Below, one piece after another: positions 7,147 to 10,249 of a stretch of 10,249 nt of DNA (position 1 is its first letter; each line of letters starts with the position of its first letter). The notes below the pieces were generated by a model. It was not told the DNA's origin. It did no database searches and saw nothing but the letters and a program-made list of their open reading frames with translations. The position numbers were made by a program, and so were the translations under genes. This stretch comes from Chitinophagaceae bacterium (GTDB lineage Bacteria; Bacteroidota; Bacteroidia; Chitinophagales; Chitinophagaceae), in contig CANHSD010000098.1 of NCBI GenBank assembly GCA_947463105.1, positions 1 to 10,249 of the forward strand. Reading direction: 5' to 3'.

Positions 7147-7930
7147 TGGACTGCATGGGATACCGCAGGTTTCTGTACCCCATCATGTCTACCTTGATGC
7201 TGCCCACCGTTATCGGGCTTTCGATACGCAAAGGAACATGGTTGCCATCATCAGAAACCCATACACTCATGAGCTCTCCTCCTTCAAAGATGGTTCCACT
7301 GATCAGCATCGGTTTGAACTTGATGGCCCTGAATTTACCATAACGGGTCTTGATGACTTCTTTTCCCATATAGCGGATATAGATGTTGTGCACCTCATCA
7401 TCCAGGAACATTTTGAAGGGAATTTTCTCTCCTACCTTGTATTTTGAGAAGTTGATGTTGCGTGCATAATAAATGGAGCTCAGCACATCCTGCATGCAAT
7501 CCGCAATCGGAAAGGTCCCTTTGGTGCTCACTGCCTTGTTCTCTGCATGATTGAAAAGCACGAGCTCATCTTTCCTGAATCCGCCCTCTTCCACATGTCT
7601 TACAAATTTATAGGGCTTCAATGTTGCAGTATCAATATAGGTTTCATACCGGTCACGCACTTTAAAAATCCAGTCATAGGATGGATTGGATGTGCCCAGG
7701 CCAACCACATGGTAAACAGGCCTGGCATTCAGCTTTTCATTGGAAACGGAAAAAGAAGCAGTTCCTGCATCTACATAAAGACCAATCACGTTGTAGAAAA
7801 TTTTAAACGTGATCACTTCACCTGCATTAAATGACATGTTGCTCAAGCCACAAAAATCATTTCCCGCACTCAACCTGATCAGGCTGAGGGAGAAAATGGA
7901 GACAAGTAGTATTTTGTGGAAACGCCGCAT
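7130..7930 (-). CDS. DUF3108 domain protein, secreted
   Basis: A 266-residue protein with a Sec-type signal peptide: basic MRRFHK, a hydrophobic stretch 7-20, and likely cleavage near SAG at 21-23. The mature part reads like the DUF3108 family: an early FNAGEVITFKIFYNVIGLYVDAGTA region, YDWIFKVRDRYETYID in the middle, an S-S-I-Y-Y-A-R segment, and a C-terminal region with PLRIESPITVGSIKVDM. These are predicted beta-rich periplasmic or outer-membrane-associated proteins of unknown function. A GTG at 7981 would add 17 residues in front of the signal peptide and hide its charged N-terminus, so the ATG at 7930 is preferred. It lies 89 nt downstream of the UPF0104-type gene on the same strand and may be cotranscribed with it. 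Confidence 0.85.
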   Translation of the reverse strand: MRRFHKILLVSIFSLSLIRLSAGNDFCGLSNMSFNAGEVITFKIFYNVIGLYVDAGTASFSVSNEKLNARPVYHVVGLGTSNPSYDWIFKVRDRYETYIDTATLKPYKFVRHVEEGGFRKDELVLFNHAENKAVSTKGTFPIADCMQDVLSSIYYARNINFSKYKVGEKIPFKMFLDDEVHNIYIRYMGKEVIKTRYGKFRAIKFKPMLISGTIFEGGELMSVWVSDDGNHVPLRIESPITVGSIKVDMMGYRNLRYPMQSMISFK

Positions 7931-7934
7931 GCTG

Positions 7935-7942
7935 CAAATATA
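7935..7942 (-). promoter_or_regulatory. Candidate -7 box TATATTTG before the DUF3108 gene
   Basis: Read on the minus strand, TATATTTG fits TAnnTTTG. It ends only 4 nt before the ATG, so a transcript from it would be leaderless or nearly so. The nearest upstream TTTG is 28 nt away, too far for a standard -33. It could be chance. Confidence 0.25.
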
Positions 7943-7953
7943 AAACCATTGGC

Positions 7954-7979
7954 GGTCGGATTTTGTTCTGCAAACGACC
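7954..7979. repeat. Short inverted repeat GGTCG/CGACC
   Basis: GGTCG at 7954-7958 and CGACC at 7975-7979 form a 5-bp inverted repeat with a 16-nt spacer. It lies in the gap upstream of the DUF3108 gene. It could be an operator or a weak hairpin, or chance. Confidence 0.2.
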
Positions 7980-8019
7980 ACAACAATAAACTTTTCTTAA
8001 AAAGATGATTGTATAAGGA

Positions 8020-8940
8020 TTACCTCGATCGGTAACGCATCAATCCAATGGCGCCAACCGCTGCGGGCAACATCAGGTTGATCAGCCAAACTGTAGTTAC
8101 TGAAACAGCTATTCCCAATGCATTTTCAGTCAGTGACCCCATCAGCAGCAGGGCAAATTCCCAACGCAGCCCCAGTTCCAAAAAAGAAAAAGTGGGTACT
8201 ATGGCAAGCCACAACAGCATGATGGAGATGGCGGCAAATGTATCACGAAAGTCGATCCCGGTATTGGTCAGCTTAAAAAGCAACCAGTATTGGAGGATGA
8301 AAAAAGCAAACCGAACGGATGAGAGCAGCAATACTTTCAAGAGGATATTGTTGGGTATGGTGGCCAATGTCCCGAGCTTATCCCGGAATTTTCCGAGCAT
8401 GCGGAGCGAGAGGATCCAGTTGAAAACCATGCCTGCCTTGAAATACAGCAGCATAAAAAAAATGATGGCCAAAGGAGTTGCCCATAGCAACATGGTTTGT
8501 ATAGCCTGCAGTCCTGCCCTTGTTGGGTATAGATGCTGATCCTGCCATTCCATGCAAAGGGCGATGCTTCCTGCGGTGCAGGTTATAATCAGCTGTGCAA
8601 AATTACCAATGACAGTATATGCAGTACCCTGCAATCGCTGTCCACCAGGCAGATGCATCACCCTCCCAGCAAATTCACCCATCCGGTTGGGTGTAGCAAT
8701 GGACAAGGCAATGCCCGATAAAATCATCCTGAATGCCTCAGGCAGTTTGATGGGATGCGCTGTGCTCAACATGACCTGCCATTTTTTGGCCTCCAACAAC
8801 CACTGCACCAACATGATTAACAAGACCAATAACAACACCAGGGAACCCCACCCCCGAAGCGATGCAACCAGAGAGGAGAAATGCAACGGCAAATCTTTCT
8901 GTCCGCTCACCTGCTTGAATACATTGTAGCTCAATAGCAT
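8020..8940 (-). CDS. UPF0104 / LPG-synthase-TM-domain family membrane protein
   Basis: A polytopic membrane protein of the lysylphosphatidylglycerol-synthase transmembrane (YbhN/UPF0104-like) family. These are flippase-like domains without the aminoacyl transferase part. The function is not assigned in Bacteroidota. The 306 residues from the ATG at 8940 contain about seven hydrophobic segments (about 32-50, 72-84, 106-128, 148-168, 198-223, 232-255, 264-300). The family-typical motif TPNRMGEFAGRV is at 83-94, and FLELGLRWE is at 253-261. The coordinates use the first canonical start, but this start cuts the first helix. The frame stays open upstream to 9004, and codons 8994-8941 complete that helix (see next entry), so the true protein is probably about 324 residues. 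It is divergent from ruvC and 89 nt upstream of the DUF3108 gene. Confidence 0.82.
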   Translation of the reverse strand: MLLSYNVFKQVSGQKDLPLHFSSLVASLRGWGSLVLLLVLLIMLVQWLLEAKKWQVMLSTAHPIKLPEAFRMILSGIALSIATPNRMGEFAGRVMHLPGGQRLQGTAYTVIGNFAQLIITCTAGSIALCMEWQDQHLYPTRAGLQAIQTMLLWATPLAIIFFMLLYFKAGMVFNWILSLRMLGKFRDKLGTLATIPNNILLKVLLLSSVRFAFFILQYWLLFKLTNTGIDFRDTFAAISIMLLWLAIVPTFSFLELGLRWEFALLLMGSLTENALGIAVSVTTVWLINLMLPAAVGAIGLMRYRSR

Positions 8941-8994
8941 AAAGAGAGCCGGCCCAAGCAGGTAATTGAGTAATATTTTGATACTTTTGTTCAG
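8941..8994 (-). other. Probable N-terminal extension of the UPF0104-type gene (CTG start)
   Basis: Reading upstream of the ATG at 8940 in frame gives LNKSIKILLNYLLGPALF before a TAA at 9006-9004. With initiation at the CTG (8994-8992) the protein would begin MNKSIKILLNYLLGPALF. This completes the first membrane helix and resembles the N-termini I recall for Bacteroidota homologs. No ATG, GTG or TTG occurs in frame between the TAA and 8940. CTG is therefore the best candidate start, with ATC or ATA initiation or a sequence error as alternatives. Confidence 0.55.
8982..8989 (+). promoter_or_regulatory. Candidate -7 box TACTTTTG for ruvC
   Basis: TACTTTTG fits TAnnTTTG and would give a leader of about 30 nt before the ruvC TTG. 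It falls inside the probable N-terminal coding extension of the divergent gene, so the two transcription units would overlap. A TTG at 8966-8968 is only 13 nt upstream, shorter than the normal spacing, so the call is weak. Confidence 0.25.
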
Positions 8995-9012
8995 TTTGTT
9001 TGCTTATCCCTT

Positions 9013-9020
9013 CAAAAATA
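9013..9020 (-). promoter_or_regulatory. Candidate -7 box TATTTTTG for the UPF0104-type gene
   Basis: Read on the minus strand, TATTTTTG fits TAnnTTTG and is identical to the two boxes between leuS and ftsX. A transcript would begin near 9006, leaving about 12 nt before a CTG start at 8994 or about 65 nt before the ATG at 8940. No clear -33 TTG is present. Confidence 0.35.
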
Positions 9021-9027
9021 AACCCAG

Positions 9028-9612
9028 TTGGCGCAGAAAAGTAAAATTATTTTAGGGATTGATCCGGGAACCGTGATCATGGGCTATGGAATCCTGTCTG
9101 TGACGGGAAAGCAGATCAAGATGCTTGAGATGAACGTGATCAAGTTGAATGGGAAAAAGGACATGTTTGAACGCCTGGGCACCATCAACACAGTCATTCA
9201 GGAAATCATCGACAAATACAAGCCAGACGACATGGCCATTGAGGCCCCCTTCTTTGGGAAAAATGTACAAAGCATGCTGAAATTGGGCCGGGCACAGGGT
9301 GTAGCCATTGCGGTTGCCATGTCTAATGGCTTGGTAGTAGCAGAATATTCACCCAAAAAAGTCAAACAGTCGATTACCGGAAATGGAAATGCCAACAAGG
9401 AACAAATCTGGAAGATGCTCAACAGCATCATGCCGCTCACCAATACCATCAAATACTTTGATGCATCAGATGCACTGGCGGTGGCAGTTTGCCATCATTT
9501 CAACGCACATGGCCTGATTACATCAGTGGCAGCAACGAAGAAGAACACCCGCACCAAAAAATCAGGAGGATGGGAGGATTTTATCAAAAACAATCCTGGA
9601 AGGATTGGATAA
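9028..9612 (+). CDS. ruvC: Holliday junction resolvase RuvC
   Basis: RuvC is the endonuclease that cleaves four-way junctions made by RecA and moved by RuvAB. The 194-residue protein has the RNase-H-like fold signature ILGIDPGTVIMGYG, with catalytic D12. It also has E72 in MAIEAPFFGKNVQSMLKLG, and the C-terminal acidic pair D145 and D148 in FDASDALAVAVCHHF. These match E. coli D7, E66, D138 and D141. A C-terminal tail after about residue 158 (basic, ending in WEDFIKNNPGRIG) makes it longer than the 173-residue E. coli protein. I recall similar tails in Bacteroidota RuvC. The start is TTG at 9028, giving MAQKSKIILGIDPG; no ATG occurs in frame before the first catalytic residue. It converges on the next gene with 13 nt between stops. 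Confidence 0.95.
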   Translation: MAQKSKIILGIDPGTVIMGYGILSVTGKQIKMLEMNVIKLNGKKDMFERLGTINTVIQEIIDKYKPDDMAIEAPFFGKNVQSMLKLGRAQGVAIAVAMSNGLVVAEYSPKKVKQSITGNGNANKEQIWKMLNSIMPLTNTIKYFDASDALAVAVCHHFNAHGLITSVAATKKNTRTKKSGGWEDFIKNNPGRIG

Positions 9613-9625
9613 AACACAGAAAGAT

Positions 9626-9955
9626 TTACTTCAGTTTGATGAGAAAATAAATGGCGGGGAGAAACAACATCAGCTTGAAAAATTCAAATGCCCCCACAGC
9701 AAAGTCAAGCCCCATGTGCGCCAGCACAATTCCCAGAAACAACCATGCCGCCCATTTTTCTTTAGACCAAATAAAAGAGAGGGCAAGAAAAAGGATGATG
9801 TTCAACAACGCATGGGCCGAAGGATACAGGATACCAAATATTGCATAGGCTCCGGTAAAAGAATAAACGAGGTCAAATAAACCCAGTGCAAACAAGCATC
9901 CGAGGAGGATCATAAAAAAATATTCTTTGTTTGCTGACTTGGATTGATGGGTCAT
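9626..9955 (-). CDS. Small four-helix membrane protein, function unknown
   Basis: A 109-residue protein with a short polar N-terminus (MTHQSKSANKE) and about four hydrophobic helices (about 13-33, 36-62, 67-86, 91-107). Intramembrane or boundary histidines occur in YPSAHALLN and LAHMGLDFAVG. The H...LAHxGxD...G pattern faintly recalls DUF4260-type proteins, but I cannot confirm this. Its ATG overlaps the HIT-gene stop in an ATGA arrangement (9955-9952), so it is probably translated by coupling from the HIT transcript. It converges on ruvC. Confidence 0.7.
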   Translation of the reverse strand: MTHQSKSANKEYFFMILLGCLFALGLFDLVYSFTGAYAIFGILYPSAHALLNIILFLALSFIWSKEKWAAWLFLGIVLAHMGLDFAVGAFEFFKLMLFLPAIYFLIKLK

Positions 9956-10249
9956 TGCCTGAGTGCTTGAAGAATTTTCTGTTGTGCTTCCTTCAATTCA
10001 TCCTGAGAAGGCTTCAGTTTGGGTCTTGTAAAATTCAGGTCATCTGCTGTATCGATGGGTACCAAATGTACATGGGCATGCGGCACTTCCAATCCAACCA
10101 CAGCCATTCCACAGCGCTGGCAAGGAAACGCTTTTTCGATGGCTTTGGCAATGGGTTGGGCAAATTGTAAAACTGCGCCGAGATCATTCGCATCAAGGTC
10201 AAACAAATTGTCTGTCTCCTTTTTCGGAACCACGAGTGTATGGCCGGGC
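9952..10249 (-). CDS. HIT family protein (HinT-like), 5' end outside the window
   Basis: The C-terminal 98 residues of a histidine-triad nucleotide-binding protein. HIT proteins hydrolyse nucleoside phosphoramidates, dinucleotides or similar nucleotide conjugates through a catalytic histidine in HxHxHxx. Visible here are PGHTLVVPKKE at the window edge, a helical stretch with CQRCG, and the triad HAHVHLVP at bases 10080-10057. A GTG at 10233 encodes an internal valine of the HTLVVPKKE strand, not a start. The N-terminal strands, including any zinc-binding CxxC, lie beyond base 10249. The tail SQDELKEAQQKILQALRQ is a polar helix. It overlaps the downstream membrane-protein gene by 4 nt. Confidence 0.92.
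   Translation of the reverse strand, partial: PGHTLVVPKKETDNLFDLDANDLGAVLQFAQPIAKAIEKAFPCQRCGMAVVGLEVPHAHVHLVPIDTADDLNFTRPKLKPSQDELKEAQQKILQALRQ

Noticed and set aside
7931..7981. GTG start at 7981 for the DUF3108 protein
   Set aside because: It would put 17 residues ahead of a normal signal peptide; the ATG at 7930 gives a proper basic n-region.
9605..9880. 91-codon plus-strand frame overlapping the ruvC end
   Set aside because: It is a lysine-rich shadow opposite the 109-residue membrane-protein gene, which has clear helices and a coupled start.

Overview
This window looks like chromosomal housekeeping DNA from a member of the Bacteroidota, most likely a Chitinophagaceae-like lineage. This is judged from protein resemblance, not from a database search. 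The supporting signs are a long LeuRS of the Bacteroidota type, a DUF3098 gene between ftsX and uppP, weak or absent Shine-Dalgarno sequences at most starts, and intergenic octamers that fit the Bacteroidota -7 consensus TAnnTTTG. I see no mobile element, CRISPR array, rRNA or tRNA gene, and no phage gene.

Layout. A leucyl-tRNA synthetase gene (leuS, minus strand, 114-2891) is divergent from a five-gene plus-strand run. That run is ftsX (3024-3899), a DUF3098 membrane protein (3913-4146), uppP (4171-4965), a UMF1/Atg22-type MFS transporter (4969-6300) and a metallo-beta-lactamase-fold hydrolase (6281-7129). Gaps are 13, 24 and 3 nt, and the last junction is a 20-nt overlap, so this is very probably one operon. 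The run meets a minus-strand pair head-on with no spacer: a secreted DUF3108 protein (7130-7930) and a UPF0104/LPG-synthase-TM-type membrane protein (8020-8940, probably beginning upstream at about 8994). ruvC (9028-9612, TTG start) is divergent from that pair. It converges on a second minus-strand pair, a HIT-family protein cut by the window edge (9952-10249) followed, through an ATGA overlap, by a 109-residue four-helix membrane protein (9626-9955).

How the genes fit together. ftsX and uppP both serve the cell envelope: FtsX regulates septal peptidoglycan hydrolysis with FtsE, and UppP recycles the undecaprenyl carrier. DUF3098 is a small membrane protein that accompanies them. The MFS transporter and the MBL hydrolase are translationally linked by overlap, but their substrates cannot be read from the sequence. 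LeuRS and RuvC are core translation and recombination proteins. No clearly new multi-gene system is evident. The points most worth a second look are the start of the UPF0104-type gene, whose first transmembrane helix is encoded upstream of any ATG/GTG/TTG; the mirror-image TATTTTTG boxes in the leuS/ftsX divergent region; the KMSKR variant in LeuRS; and the zero-spacer convergent junction at 7129/7130.
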